Shown in pieces: positions 33,730 through 42,996 of a stretch of DNA of 64,000 nt; positions within the stretch are counted from its first letter, which is position 1; each line of letters begins with the position of its first letter. The stretch is from positions 4,712,001 through 4,776,000 of the forward strand of contig NC_016109.1 of assembly GCF_000269985.1 (NCBI RefSeq), read 5' to 3'. Below the pieces are notes generated by a model that was not told the DNA's origin, ran no database searches, and saw only the letters and a list, made by a program, of their open reading frames with translations. The position numbers and the translations under genes were made by a program. Origin of the DNA: Kitasatospora setae KM-6054 (lineage in GTDB: Bacteria > Actinomycetota > Actinomycetes > Streptomycetales > Streptomycetaceae).

Positions 33730-35901
33730 TCAGGCAACCGACCGGTGCATCAGCAGCAGCGCCACGTCGTCCTGCCGGACCTCGCGCTCCGTCACGTTCA
33801 GCGTCAGCAGGTCGGCCAGCCGCTCCAGCGCCTCCGGCCGCCCCAGCCGGCCGGCCCCGCCCGCCTCCGCCGTCCACAGCTCCAGACCGCCCAGCATCCG
33901 CTGCACCGACTCGTCGTAGTCCTCGTCCCGGACCTCCACCAGCCCGTCCGTGTAGGCCAGCAGCGTCTCGCCCGGCTCCAGCCGCGCCTCCACCAGCGGG
34001 TAGCGCACCCCCGGCAGCACGCCCAGCGGCGGGCCGCCCGACAGCTCCAGCTCGGCCGCCCCGGCCGCCCCGATCCGCACCGGCTGCGGATGCCCGGCCC
34101 GGGCCGCCCGCAGCCGCCCGGTCGCCGGGTCCAGCACCACGTACAGGCAGGTGGCGAACAGCTCGGTCTCCATCTCCGACAGCAGCCGGCTGGTCCGCTC
34201 CAGCGCCGCCGCCGGGTCGTTCCCCTCCGTCGCGTACGCCCACAGCACCGAACGCAGCTGCCCCATCACCGCGGTCGCCTCCGCGTTGTGGCCCTGCACG
34301 TCGCCGATCACCAGCCCGACCAGCCCGTCCGGCAGCCGCAGCAGGTCGTACCAGTCGCCGCCGATCTGCATCCCCTCGGTGGACGGCAGGTAGCGCGCCG
34401 CCGAGGCGATCCCCGGCAGCACCGGCAGCGAGCGCGGCAGCATCGCCCGCTGCAGCTCGCTGGCCCGCTCGTGGTGCACGTCGTACAGCCGGGCCCGCTC
34501 CAGCGACTGCGCCAGGATGCCCGCGAACGCCGAGAACATCGTCCGGTCCTCGCGGCTGAACGCGCGCTCGGTCGCGAAGGTGATCAGGCAGGAGCCGACC
34601 TGCCGGCCCGACGCCACCAGCGGCAGCACCGTCCAGGCGGCCGGCGCCGCCGGGCCCCGGCGCTCCTGGCCCGGCTCGCTGAACAGCGGCGTCGCCCGGG
34701 CCAGCACGTGCTCCATCACGCCGCCCGCCAGCTCGTGCAGCCGGTGCTGCTCGGCCCGGTGCGGGCCGCCGAACACCGCCGGCGAGACCGGCGTCAGCCG
34801 GCCCTCGTCCACCAGGTCCAGCACCACGCTGGCCGCGCCCAGCGCCGGGCGGGCCACGTCGGTCAGCGCCGTCGTCACCTCGCGCACCGTCACCGCCCGG
34901 GACAGCGCCCGGGTCAGCGCCAGCAGCAGGGTCGACCGGGCGCCCGCCGCCGCGGCCGCCGCCGAACCGCCGGTCCGCTCCTCCGGCCGCCACTCCCGCC
35001 CGGTCAGCAGCCCCGCCGAGCGCACCGGCCGCTGGTGCACGTCCAGCAGCACCTCGCCCGCCTCGTCCACCCGCCACGGCAGGCCGTCCGGCCGCACCAC
35101 CCGGTACGAGAGCCGGTACGGGCCGCCGGTGGCCAGTGCCTCGGCCAGCGACGCCTGCACGTCCGGCAGGTCCTCCGGGTGCACCACCCCGGCCAGCTCC
35201 GGCGCCCGCCCGGTCGCCCCCGGCGGCTCCAGGCCGACCACCCGGTACGCCTGCGCGTCCCACAGCGTCTCGCCGGTGACCAGGTCCCGCTCGAACGCCC
35301 CGGCCCCCGCCGAGCGCACCGCCAGCGACAACAGCCCGCCGTCGGCGGACGGCAGCGCGTGCACCGGCCGGTCGGCGGCCGGGTCCGCCGCCTGGACGTG
35401 GTGCAGCAGGTGCGCGAGCCGGTGCGCGACCGCCTCGGCGAAGGTCTCCAGCAGCTCGACGTCCCGCTGCGGGACGGCCCCGCGGTGCGCCAGCGCCAGC
35501 GCCAGCGCGCCGACCGGGGCGTCGTCCACCAGCAGCGGCAGCACCGCGAGCGCGACCAGGCCGGTGCCCAGCCCGGCCGCCGTGTTCGGGTAGTCCGTGC
35601 TGGTCTGCTGCGGGCTCAGCAGCACCGGCTCGCGCCGCCGCAGCGCCAGCGCCGCCGGCAGCTCGCTCGCCGGGTCGACCACCCCGTACTTGCGGTGCGC
35701 CCACTCGGGCAGCTCGTGCGAGGCGGTCAGCCGCAGCATCCCGCCGTCCAGCAGGTACAGCGCCGAGCCCGCGCCGGTGATCCAGGCCGGGCCCTCCGCC
35801 AGCAGCACCGCCAGCAGCTCGGCCGCGCTCGACGCCCGCAGCAGGGACCGCACGCACCGCAGCTCGGAACGGCTGGCCCGACGCGGAGAGCTCTGGTCCA
35901 T
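33730..35901 (-). CDS. GAF-PAS-GAF protein phosphatase of SpoIIE/RsbU type
   Basis: 723 residues. An N-terminal GAF (about 10-170), a PAS-like segment (about 190-310) and a second GAF (about 330-480) precede a PP2C/SpoIIE domain (about 495-720) with the metal Asp residues in GGDWYDLLRL and VIGDVQGHNAEA. Such proteins dephosphorylate anti-anti-sigma factors. The phosphatase ends with VRQDDVALLLMH. It lies upstream of the conservon on the same strand with a 103-base gap, so probably has its own promoter but could be co-regulated. Confidence 0.92.
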   Translation of the reverse strand: MDQSSPRRASRSELRCVRSLLRASSAAELLAVLLAEGPAWITGAGSALYLLDGGMLRLTASHELPEWAHRKYGVVDPASELPAALALRRREPVLLSPQQTSTDYPNTAAGLGTGLVALAVLPLLVDDAPVGALALALAHRGAVPQRDVELLETFAEAVAHRLAHLLHHVQAADPAADRPVHALPSADGGLLSLAVRSAGAGAFERDLVTGETLWDAQAYRVVGLEPPGATGRAPELAGVVHPEDLPDVQASLAEALATGGPYRLSYRVVRPDGLPWRVDEAGEVLLDVHQRPVRSAGLLTGREWRPEERTGGSAAAAAAGARSTLLLALTRALSRAVTVREVTTALTDVARPALGAASVVLDLVDEGRLTPVSPAVFGGPHRAEQHRLHELAGGVMEHVLARATPLFSEPGQERRGPAAPAAWTVLPLVASGRQVGSCLITFATERAFSREDRTMFSAFAGILAQSLERARLYDVHHERASELQRAMLPRSLPVLPGIASAARYLPSTEGMQIGGDWYDLLRLPDGLVGLVIGDVQGHNAEATAVMGQLRSVLWAYATEGNDPAAALERTSRLLSEMETELFATCLYVVLDPATGRLRAARAGHPQPVRIGAAGAAELELSGGPPLGVLPGVRYPLVEARLEPGETLLAYTDGLVEVRDEDYDESVQRMLGGLELWTAEAGGAGRLGRPEALERLADLLTLNVTEREVRQDDVALLLMHRSVA

Positions 35902-36065
35902 GGGAAGCGCCCGGCCCTTCCGGTCGACGTGCCAGTGCTGACCATCTTATGGACGCACCGGGCAACCGGGCGCTTTCACGACACGTAGGGGATTCGCGAC
36001 ATTCCCGACACCCTGCCGGTGGCGGAACGGGGCCGGGCCGGGGCCCCGGCGGCGCGCGGGCCGCG

Positions 36066-36290
36066 CTACTGGCCGTCGACCTCGCCGTAGCCGGGCTGCG
36101 GGCGCGCCGCGACCGGCCGCAGCGAGCGCAGCCCGCGTGCCACCGAGACCCCGCGCAGCAGTGCCCGGCCCCAGCCGTCGGCGGGCGCCGCGGGGTGCCG
36201 CCGAGGGCCGGCGGGGGCGCCGTCCGGTGCGGTCCGGGGTGCCGGGATCAGTCCCGTGCCAGGCTCGGTGCGCTGGGTCGCCTGTGGCAT
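36066..36290 (-). CDS. Small basic protein, 74 residues
   Basis: ATG 36290 preceded by GGAGGA at good spacing, encoding a Pro/Ala-rich start and an Arg-rich end with GRALLRGVSVARGL. No domain recognised. Coding potential rests mainly on the ribosome site and position. Confidence 0.4.
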   Translation of the reverse strand: MPQATQRTEPGTGLIPAPRTAPDGAPAGPRRHPAAPADGWGRALLRGVSVARGLRSLRPVAARPQPGYGEVDGQ

Positions 36291-36486
36291 GTCGCTGTTC
36301 CTCCGTGCTTGTCGGCCGCACCCGTGGAAAGGGCTCCACGCGGTATGACTTCCCGACCGGAGGACAGTGTTACGCACCAGTGGTGTCGGAATGGTGGGGG
36401 AGAGGTTGCGAAACGGTGAGGTCCCGGAGCGCCCGGCGCACGGTCGGCGCGCGCCGCGCGCGGGTGCGCGCCTCCCCGGCGCCGGG

Positions 36487-36678
36487 TCAGATCCCCTGCT
36501 GCTCGGCGACCGTCCGTGCGTCGTCCTCGTCCACCGCCAGGTCCGGGGCGGAGACGGTGTCCTTGAGCGGGCCGAGACCGGTCCGGTGCTCCGCCGCGGC
36601 GTGCGCGCCGGGGGCGGTCAGGGAGGCGACCACGCCGACGGCGAGCGAGGCAAAGGCGAGCATGCTGCGCTTCTTCAT
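36487..36678 (-). CDS. Small secreted peptide, 63 residues
   Basis: Signal peptide MKKRSMLAFASLAVGVVASL ends near AHAA. The mature part is about 35 residues, acidic, without Cys. It follows the TetR gene after a terminator-like hairpin. Resembles in plan, not in sequence, the 85-residue secreted protein at 28165. Confidence 0.65.
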   Translation of the reverse strand: MKKRSMLAFASLAVGVVASLTAPGAHAAAEHRTGLGPLKDTVSAPDLAVDEDDARTVAEQQGI

Positions 36679-36696
36679 ACCGGGTAGAACGCGGCA

Positions 36697-36720
36697 GGCC
36701 CCCAGGAGGTCACGGGGGCC
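36697..36720 (-). terminator. Short GC-rich hairpin after the TetR gene
   Basis: GGCCCCC (36697-36703) pairs with GGGGGCC (36714-36720) around 10 bases, 20 bases beyond the TetR stop. Confidence 0.6.
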
Positions 36721-36739
36721 CGGCGCGCTGCCGGGGCGC

Positions 36740-37324
36740 TCACCCGCCTTCCGCGCCGGGCCAGTTGGCCAGCCCCTCGACCAGCACCCCGGTCAGCCGC
36801 TCCAGCGTGACGTCGGTGCCCTCGGCGAGCCGGAACGCCCCCGCCGTGGTCAACGAGGCGTAGCCGTGCGCCGCGGCCCGCAGCGTCCGCACCGCGTGCA
36901 CCGCCTCCGAGCCCGCCAGGCCGTAGCCGCGCAGCACCGCGAACAGCACGCCCACCAGCCGCTCGGCGGCCGCCGCCAGCTCGGGCCCGGGCTCCGGGTC
37001 CGGCGCCTGCGGCAGCGCCGCGTACCGCAGCGGGTGGCGCAGCGCGTAGCCCGCGTAGGCGGCGAGCAGGGCCCGGACCGCCGCGTCCCGGGAGTGGCCC
37101 AGGACGGCCGCCGCCAGGTGGTCGGTCAGCTCCTCGGTGGTGCGGACGGCGACCAGCCGGCGCAGCTCGGGCAGGCCGCCGGCGACGTGCTTGTACAGCG
37201 AGGGGGTGGCGACCCCGGCCCGGGCGGCGACGGCGGCCAGGGTCAGCGCGTCGGCGCCGCGCTCGTCGATCAGGTCCAGGGCGTGGTCCACCACGGCGGC
37301 GGTGGAGAGTCCGGCGCGGGGCAT
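36740..37324 (-). CDS. TetR-family transcriptional regulator
   Basis: 194 residues. The HTH is TLAAVAARAGVATPSLYKHV (about 28-47), followed by the all-helical ligand domain of the TetR C-terminal WHG type (SEAVHAVRTLRAAAHGYASL). Its ATG overlaps the hydrolase stop by one base (TGATG). A 21-bp palindrome in the promoter of this two-gene operon is the probable operator, giving autoregulation. Confidence 0.9.
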   Translation of the reverse strand: MPRAGLSTAAVVDHALDLIDERGADALTLAAVAARAGVATPSLYKHVAGGLPELRRLVAVRTTEELTDHLAAAVLGHSRDAAVRALLAAYAGYALRHPLRYAALPQAPDPEPGPELAAAAERLVGVLFAVLRGYGLAGSEAVHAVRTLRAAAHGYASLTTAGAFRLAEGTDVTLERLTGVLVEGLANWPGAEGG

Positions 37325-38178
37325 CAGCGGGCGGCCTTGTCGTCGCCGTGGGCGCCGGCCCGCTCGGCCAGGAACGGCAGCAGGGCGTCGGCGACGGCCT
37401 GCGGGCGGCCGGCCATCGGGTAGTGGCCCGCCCCCCCGATCATCACCTTGCGGCCGCGCAGCGCGGCGGCCTGCCGGTCCGCGACCAGCTCCGGCGCGGG
37501 GAAGTCCGGGTCCTTCCCGCCCATCAGCACCAGCGCGGGCACGTCGACCGCCGCGCACCAGCCGACCGGCGCCGAGTCGCCCTTCAGGTAGCCGCGCAGC
37601 GCCGCCTTCCGGCCGGGCTCGCGGAGCATCGCGGACAGGCCGGCCCGGTAGGCGTCGAAGTCGGCGGGCCGGGCGCCGGCCGGGTAGTAGAACTTCTGCA
37701 GCGCGCCCCACAGCCCGGGGAAGGTGCTGACCAGCGGCGCGGCCAGGCCGAACAGCGCCTTCTGGAAGCCGTTCAGCGGCAGGTTCTCGACGAACGCGTC
37801 GATCAGCACCACCCCGCCGGTCCGCTCGGGGGCGAGCGCGGCGGCGCGGACCACGGTGGCGCCGGTGTACGAGCTGCCGACCAGGACGGCGCCGCGCAGG
37901 TCCAGGTGGGCCAGCAGGGCGGCCAGGTCCCCGGCGATCGCGGCCGGGGTGTGGTCGGTGAAGCCGGTCGAGGACTCGCCCATCCCGCGCAGGTCCATGG
38001 TGACCACCCGGTGCCCGGCGGCGGACAGCAGCGGGACGAGGTGCCGGTAGACGGCGCGCTGGTCGAGCATGCCGGGCAGCAGGACGACCGGGACGCCGGC
38101 GCCGGGGGCGTCGTCGTAGGCGATCCGGCCGCCGGTGACGTCGAGGTACCGGGTGGTGGTGCCGGTGGTGCTGGTCAT
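37324..38178 (-). CDS. Alpha/beta-fold hydrolase
   Basis: 284 residues. The oxyanion HG-like loop is LLPGMLDQ, the nucleophile elbow reads VGSSYTG (Ser in a G-x-S-x-T variant rather than G-x-S-x-G), the acid Asp is likely in LMGGKDPDFP and the His in GGAGHYPMAGRP. It could be an esterase, lactonase or haloperoxidase-like enzyme. First gene of an operon with a TetR regulator. Confidence 0.88.
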   Translation of the reverse strand: MTSTTGTTTRYLDVTGGRIAYDDAPGAGVPVVLLPGMLDQRAVYRHLVPLLSAAGHRVVTMDLRGMGESSTGFTDHTPAAIAGDLAALLAHLDLRGAVLVGSSYTGATVVRAAALAPERTGGVVLIDAFVENLPLNGFQKALFGLAAPLVSTFPGLWGALQKFYYPAGARPADFDAYRAGLSAMLREPGRKAALRGYLKGDSAPVGWCAAVDVPALVLMGGKDPDFPAPELVADRQAAALRGRKVMIGGAGHYPMAGRPQAVADALLPFLAERAGAHGDDKAAR

Positions 38179-38248
38179 CGCGGGCCTCCTGGGCGGGCGT
38201 GGTCCGGCGCACCGGGCGCTTCCGGCCCGGCTGCTGCCGATAGCCATA

Positions 38249-38277
38249 AAGCTAAGGCTAATAGCCTTAGCCGTCAA
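38249..38277 (-). promoter_or_regulatory. Promoter and TetR operator for the hydrolase operon
   Basis: On the minus strand TTGACG (38277-38272) is followed after 17 bases by TAGCTT (38254-38249). Between them is a perfect inverted repeat, GCTAAGGCT and AGCCTTAGC with three bases between (38251-38271), of TetR-operator size. Binding there would block RNA polymerase directly. Confidence 0.7.
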
Positions 38278-38315
38278 CCCGGCGCGGTCGCCCGGCGCGG
38301 TCGCCCGGCGCGGCC

Positions 38316-38606
38316 TCAGATGCCCTCCACCCGGTACGGGTCGTGCTCGGAGATCAGCTTCTCCAGTCGGGCCTGGTCGACCCGGCTGGTCAGCGCCCCC
38401 TCCTCCTGGCGGTCCCGGACCACTTTGGCCAGCGTGAACGCGGAGGTGACGACGTAGAGCAGGCCGACCGCGAGGAAGGCCCGCATCCAGGCGCTGACCG
38501 GGAGGTAGGCGATCCCCAGGGCGAGGGCGACCAGGGCGAAGCCGAAGGACGCGACGGCCTGCAGGAAGTACGCGGAGGTGGTGCGCTGCGGCACGGGTGC
38601 GGTCAT
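38316..38606 (-). CDS. YiaA/YiaB-type two-helix inner membrane protein
   Basis: 96 residues with two hydrophobic helices separated by a short turn (FLQAVASFGFALVALALGIA and FLAVGLLYVVTSAFTLAKVV) followed by RDRQEE, which matches the YiaAB domain. Function unknown. Start at ATG 38606; the open frame extends further but without a ribosome site. Confidence 0.75.
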   Translation of the reverse strand: MTAPVPQRTTSAYFLQAVASFGFALVALALGIAYLPVSAWMRAFLAVGLLYVVTSAFTLAKVVRDRQEEGALTSRVDQARLEKLISEHDPYRVEGI

Positions 38607-38804
38607 GGGCCCAGGGTCCCGCCGGGTCGGGCGCCGGTCGTGAGTACGGATACTCATCCGGCCCGTCACGATCCGTCACCCGGGCCGGGTGGCCGAAAAC
38701 CCGGTGGTCGACAAACCGTCACAAACCGCCCGTAGGGCGTCAGGAAAGTTCCACCGCACCTCGGCAGGCGCTTGGAATCATGGGGTCCATAGGATTAACG
38801 TTTG

Positions 38805-38992
38805 ATAACGCAGCGCGGTCGGCAACGCCGTAACCATGCGGCACCGTGCGCCACGCCTAATCCATCCGGGCCCGTCCTCGCGGACGGCCCAGGAGCCGGG
38901 GAACCACGTTCCACCGGGGTGAATCGGGACGGCCCTGGGCCCGACCGTAGGAGACCTTCCACCTCCGAACCCGTCAGCTAACCCGGTCGGCG
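38805..38992 (+). ncRNA. c-di-AMP riboswitch (ydaO/yuaA type)
   Basis: The leader of the M23 peptidase gene carries the conserved blocks of the ydaO class: GGAGCCGGGGAACCAC, then GGGGTGAATC, and near the end CCGAACCCGTCAGCTAACC. In streptomycetes this class sits before cell-wall hydrolase genes. Limits are approximate; the 5' end may start nearer 38780. c-di-AMP binding should reduce expression. The remaining part of 38607-38804 contains no gene. Confidence 0.8.
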
Positions 38993-39017
38993 GCAGGGAA
39001 GGAAGGAGCGCGCCCCC

Positions 39018-39803
39018 GTGGCGTCGACCTACACCGAGAGCACCGGCACCCAGCTGCTCGACCACCCGGCCGAGACCGAGGCCGCCCGGCACCGGCTGCC
39101 CCGCCAGCCCCGCACCGGCGCCCCGCTGCTGGGCGTCACCGCGATGACCGCCGCGCTCAGCGCCACCGGCCTCGCCGCCGCCCCCGCCGTCCAGGCCGCG
39201 ACCGCGCCCGCTCCGGTCAGCGCCGCCGACCAGGCCGCCGACGGCCCGCTCGCCGCCGACCCCGGCCTCGCCCTCGCCGCCCGCATCCTGCAGCAGGCCG
39301 ACGGCCAGCGCACCGCCGCCGACGAGACCGCCCGGGTCGCCGCCGCCGAGGAGGCCGAGGCCAAGCGCGCCGAACGCGAGGCCGAGGCGGAGGCCGCCAC
39401 CGGACGGCCCGAGGCCGCGCTGCCGGTCGCCGGCTACCGGCTCACCGCCGAGTTCGCCCAGGCCGGCGCCCACTGGGCCCACCTGCACACCGGCCTGGAC
39501 TTCGCCGCCCGCACCGGCACCCCCGTCACCGCCGTCGCCGCCGGCACCGTCACCGCGGCCGGCTGGTCCGGCGCGTACGGCTACCGGGTCATCCAGACCC
39601 TCCCCGACGGCACCGAGCTCTGGTACTGCCACCTCTCCCGGATCAGCACCCCGGCCGGTCCGGTCACCACCGACACCGTCCTCGGCACCGTCGGCGCCAC
39701 CGGCAACGTCACCGGCCCGCACCTCCACCTGGAGGTCCGCCCGGCCGGCGGCGCCCCCGTCGACCCGCTGCCCTGGCTCCGGCAGCTCGGCCTCCAGCCG
39801 TAG
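39018..39803 (+). CDS. Secreted M23-family peptidase (LytM-like)
   Basis: 261 residues. The N-terminal 40 residues are basic, then a hydrophobic segment ending in AAAPAVQAAT gives export. A coiled-coil Glu/Ala region (about 90-135) precedes the LytM domain with zinc ligands in HTGLDF and GPHLHLEV. It should cut peptidoglycan cross-bridges during growth or spore germination. GTG start behind GGAAGGAG. A c-di-AMP riboswitch leads the gene. Confidence 0.9.
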   Translation: MASTYTESTGTQLLDHPAETEAARHRLPRQPRTGAPLLGVTAMTAALSATGLAAAPAVQAATAPAPVSAADQAADGPLAADPGLALAARILQQADGQRTAADETARVAAAEEAEAKRAEREAEAEAATGRPEAALPVAGYRLTAEFAQAGAHWAHLHTGLDFAARTGTPVTAVAAGTVTAAGWSGAYGYRVIQTLPDGTELWYCHLSRISTPAGPVTTDTVLGTVGATGNVTGPHLHLEVRPAGGAPVDPLPWLRQLGLQP

Positions 39804-39815
39804 CGCCCCGCCGCC

Positions 39816-40298
39816 TCACGCCCCGCGCGGGCCGCGCGGGAACGCCGCCAGGGCGAAGAGCAGGCCGCCGGCCAGGAAGAACGGCTCGTAGAGGAAGGTC
39901 GCGAAGCGGGCCATCGCGTCCAGGCCGGCGGGCGAGCTCCGGCCCAGGGCCAGGGCGATCCAGTCCGGGACGGACGGGACGGCGTGCGCCACCAGCAGCA
40001 GCGCGGTGCCCCGGGCGGCCACCCGCAGCGGCCGGGCCGGCAGCCGGGCGCCCCAGGGGCGGACCAGGGCCAGGGCCAGCCCGGCGGCCGCCGCGCAGAG
40101 CGGGACCGCCACGACGTCGATCACCAGCAGCGGGGTGCTGTCCCGCACCGACAGCCCGTCGGGCAGGCCGAGCCGGCCGCCCAGCAGCCAGTACAGGTGC
40201 ACCAGCGCGAACAGGGCGGACCAGGCGGCGGCGGCGTACGCGGCACACGCGGCGTACGGGACGCGGACGGTGCGGGCGGTGCGGGCGGTGGAGGTCAT
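39816..40298 (-). CDS. Four-helix membrane protein (DUF3995-like)
   Basis: 160 residues with four hydrophobic helices and WSALFALVHLYWLLGG in the first, which fits the DUF3995 group of uncharacterised actinobacterial membrane proteins. Convergent with the M23 gene, 12 bases between stops. Start at ATG 40298; an ATG three codons upstream is possible. Confidence 0.65.
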   Translation of the reverse strand: MTSTARTARTVRVPYAACAAYAAAAWSALFALVHLYWLLGGRLGLPDGLSVRDSTPLLVIDVVAVPLCAAAAGLALALVRPWGARLPARPLRVAARGTALLLVAHAVPSVPDWIALALGRSSPAGLDAMARFATFLYEPFFLAGGLLFALAAFPRGPRGA

Positions 40299-40425
40299 GG
40301 CCCCCACCCTGCCGCCGGGCGGCCGCCGGGCGGATCCTCCGCACGTACCCGGCGGGTGGCCCGGCAGGGCGATCTCCCGGCCGTCCGGGGTCGTCCGGGG
40401 GGACGAGCCCGGCCCCGGCGGACCC

Positions 40426-41238
40426 TCAGTACTCCTCGGGGGCGAGGTCGGGGAACTCCTCCAGGAGCAGCCGCGGCAGCCCCGGGACGGTCCACTCGCC
40501 GCACAGGTCGATCGCGGCCTGCGCCACCGCCTCCTCGAACTCCTCGAACCCGCCCGCGAGTTCGTCCGGCATCGGCAGGCCGCGGGCGGACCGTTCGGCC
40601 AGGTTGCGGTAGCTGCGCCGCATCAGGCCCTGCTCCAGCAGCCGGCGGGCCCCGTCGGTGGAGACGCCGATCAGCAGCGGGCGGCCGGGCTGGTCCCACT
40701 GGCCGTCGCCGTCCAGCCCGGGGAGCCGGTCGAAGGCGGCGAAGCGGTCAGCCTCCGGGAGGGCGCGGAACGCGGTCAGCCAGGCCCGGACGGCGTCCGG
40801 GTCGTCGACCGGCACCTCGTCCGCGCGCAGCAGCAGCGCGTACAGCCGGGGCCAGGTCACCAGGTCGGCGCGGCGCAGCAGGGAGAGCAGCACCTCGCCC
40901 TGCCAGTCGGTCTCGGCCCGGAGCTTCTCGGTGCGCTTGGTGTTCAGCCGGCGGGCCGCCCGCTGCCACTCGATCAGCAGCCGGACCGCCGCCGGGTACG
41001 CCGCCGGATCGCCGTCCGGCTGCACGTACAGGTGCAGCTGCTCGTACAGCAGGTGCTCCAGCACCGGGGAGGTCAGCTCCGGCAGGCCGTCGTGCAGCCG
41101 GGCCCCGCCGAGCTCCAGCAGGGTCAGCACCGTCCGCACCGCGGGCTCGGGCACCGGGTCGAGGCCCTCCTCGGCCGCCCAGCTCAGCAGGTCGTCGGCC
41201 CGGGTGCGGGGCAGCAGGTGCAGGTCTTCGTCGTCCAC
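40426..41238 (-). CDS. Hypothetical cytoplasmic protein, 270 residues
   Basis: A mostly helical, acidic protein beginning MDDEDLHLLPRTRADDLLSW, with no recognised motif, signal peptide or membrane segment. Leu/Glu/Arg-rich throughout, resembling helical-repeat proteins. Upstream 41239-41492 (254 bases) contains GCGGGCGTGCGG-type short repeats and a GGGGTTAACCCC palindrome (41367-41378) before the divergent gene; no gene is seen there. Confidence 0.7.
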   Translation of the reverse strand: MDDEDLHLLPRTRADDLLSWAAEEGLDPVPEPAVRTVLTLLELGGARLHDGLPELTSPVLEHLLYEQLHLYVQPDGDPAAYPAAVRLLIEWQRAARRLNTKRTEKLRAETDWQGEVLLSLLRRADLVTWPRLYALLLRADEVPVDDPDAVRAWLTAFRALPEADRFAAFDRLPGLDGDGQWDQPGRPLLIGVSTDGARRLLEQGLMRRSYRNLAERSARGLPMPDELAGGFEEFEEAVAQAAIDLCGEWTVPGLPRLLLEEFPDLAPEEY

Positions 41239-41492
41239 CCCGGTACGGTAGCCGGTCCCCGGCGGGCCGCCCGGCAGGGTCGGCGGCGGGCGGGCGGGCG
41301 TGCGGGCGGCGGCGGGCGTGCGGGCGGCCGGCGGGCCGCCCCTGGGCCGGGCACCCCGGCGGGGCGGGGGTTAACCCCACCACGGAGTCGGCAGCAGGCG
41401 TCATTACGCCGGGTGGGGCCGGGGCGGCAGATTGGTACGTGTGCCCGGCACCGCCGACCGGCGGAGCCGCCCGACGAGCCGAAGGACCGCGG

Positions 41493-42191
41493 ATGTCCAC
41501 CGCCGATCACCCCGCCACCACTCCCGGCGGTCGCCCCGACCAGCCCGGCTTCTGGCGCGCCCCGTTCTCCCGGCAGGGCTTCCGGGAGCTCGGCTACGCG
41601 CTCACCGGCCTGCCGGTGGCCGTGTTCGGCTTCTGCCTGGTCCTCCCGCTGTTCTTCACCGGCCTGGGCCTCGCCATCACCGTCATCGGGCTGCCCGTGC
41701 TCGCCCTGCTGCTGGCCGTCGCCCGCGGCCTCGGCGCCGCCGAGCGGGCCCGGATCCGCGGCCTGCTCGGCGAGGAGCTGCCCGCCCCGCCCGCCGTGGT
41801 GGTCACCCGCGAGGGCTTCTGGGGCCGGATCACCGCCCGGTTGGCCGACCCGGCCGGCTGGAAGGCCGTGTTGTACCAGGTCGCGATCTTCCCCTGGGCG
41901 GTCCTCGGCTTCGTGCTCTCCACCGTGCTGTTCACCGTCGGCTGGTCGCTCGCCCTGTTCCCCGCCTACCAGTGGGTGTTCCCCCGCTACACCGACTGGG
42001 ACGGCTACCGGGTCGCCGACTGGACCGGCTCCGACGGCGTCCACCACGTCTACGAGATCACCTCGTTCTGGCAGATCGCCGGCGTCAGCCTGGTCGGCCT
42101 GGTCCTCGTCGTGCTCACCCCGCAGGCCGTCCGCGGCCTCAACGCGGTCAACCGGTTCGCCGCCCGTGCCCTGCTCTCCAGCACCGACTGA
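41493..42191 (+). CDS. Stand-alone sensor-domain membrane protein
   Basis: 232 residues. It has the putative sensor domain found in actinobacterial histidine kinases: GLPVAVFGFCLVLPLFFTGL helix pair and a second pair after an extracytoplasmic loop (PRYTDWDGYRVADW). No kinase domain follows, so it is a free sensor module, perhaps partnering a kinase encoded elsewhere. GAAGGA precedes the ATG. Confidence 0.8.
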   Translation: MSTADHPATTPGGRPDQPGFWRAPFSRQGFRELGYALTGLPVAVFGFCLVLPLFFTGLGLAITVIGLPVLALLLAVARGLGAAERARIRGLLGEELPAPPAVVVTREGFWGRITARLADPAGWKAVLYQVAIFPWAVLGFVLSTVLFTVGWSLALFPAYQWVFPRYTDWDGYRVADWTGSDGVHHVYEITSFWQIAGVSLVGLVLVVLTPQAVRGLNAVNRFAARALLSSTD

Positions 42192-42284
42192 GCCGCGGCC
42201 GGACGTGCGCCGCCCCCGGGCCCGTGGTCGGATGACCACGGGCCCGGGCCGCACCCCGGGCCCGCCGAACGTCCGGAGGCCCGC

Positions 42285-42989
42285 ATGCGCCCGACCGCCC
42301 CGCCCCGGCCCGCCCCGGCCCCGCCGGTACTCGTCACCTCCCGGCCGCTGGACGAGTACTGCGCCGGCTTCGGCCTCACCCGCGCCGGACTCGGCCGGCT
42401 GCCCGGCCCCGTCCTGGACTGCCCCGGCGGCGCCGCCGGACTCGCCGCCGAAGCCCGCGCACTCGGCTGCGAGGTGGTCGCCGCCGACCCCGGCTACGCG
42501 CTCGGCCCCGGCCGCCTCGCCGCGCTCGCCGCCGGCGGCCGCGCCGCGATGGCCGACGCGATCCGGCGCGACCCCCGCCGCCACCTGCCGGCCGACCGCC
42601 GGCACCGCCCCGACCCGTACCTGCGCAGCTGGGACCGGGCCCGCCGGCTGTTCACCGCCGACGCCACCGCCCACCCCGACCGCTACGTCGCCGCCGCGCT
42701 GCCCCGGCTCCCGTTCGCCGACGGCACCTTCGCCCTCACCCTCAGCTCCTACCTGCTGTTCGCCTACCCGGCCGTCTTCGGCCCCGCCGACCAGCTCCGC
42801 GCCCTGCGCGAACTCGCCCGGGTCACCGCCCCCGGCGGCGAGGCCCGGATCTACCCGCTCAACGACGGCCGCGGCCGCCCCTGCCCGCACCTGACCGAAC
42901 TGCGCGCCGCCCTGCGCCACCACCGGATCGCCAACCGCGTCCTGCGCACCGGCCCGACCGGCCGGGTCCTCGTCCTGACCGCGCCCTGA
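42285..42989 (+). CDS. SAM-dependent methyltransferase-like protein
   Basis: 234 residues. The SAM-binding motif I is a variant, LDCPGGAAGLAAEA, and the post-motif Asp lies in VVAADPGYALG. A late FALTLSSYLLF strand and ALRELARVTAPGGEARIYPL match class I methyltransferases. Substrate unknown. Convergent with the MerR gene, 7 bases between stops. Confidence 0.75.
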   Translation: MRPTAPPRPAPAPPVLVTSRPLDEYCAGFGLTRAGLGRLPGPVLDCPGGAAGLAAEARALGCEVVAADPGYALGPGRLAALAAGGRAAMADAIRRDPRRHLPADRRHRPDPYLRSWDRARRLFTADATAHPDRYVAAALPRLPFADGTFALTLSSYLLFAYPAVFGPADQLRALRELARVTAPGGEARIYPLNDGRGRPCPHLTELRAALRHHRIANRVLRTGPTGRVLVLTAP

Positions 42990-42996
42990 CCTCGCC

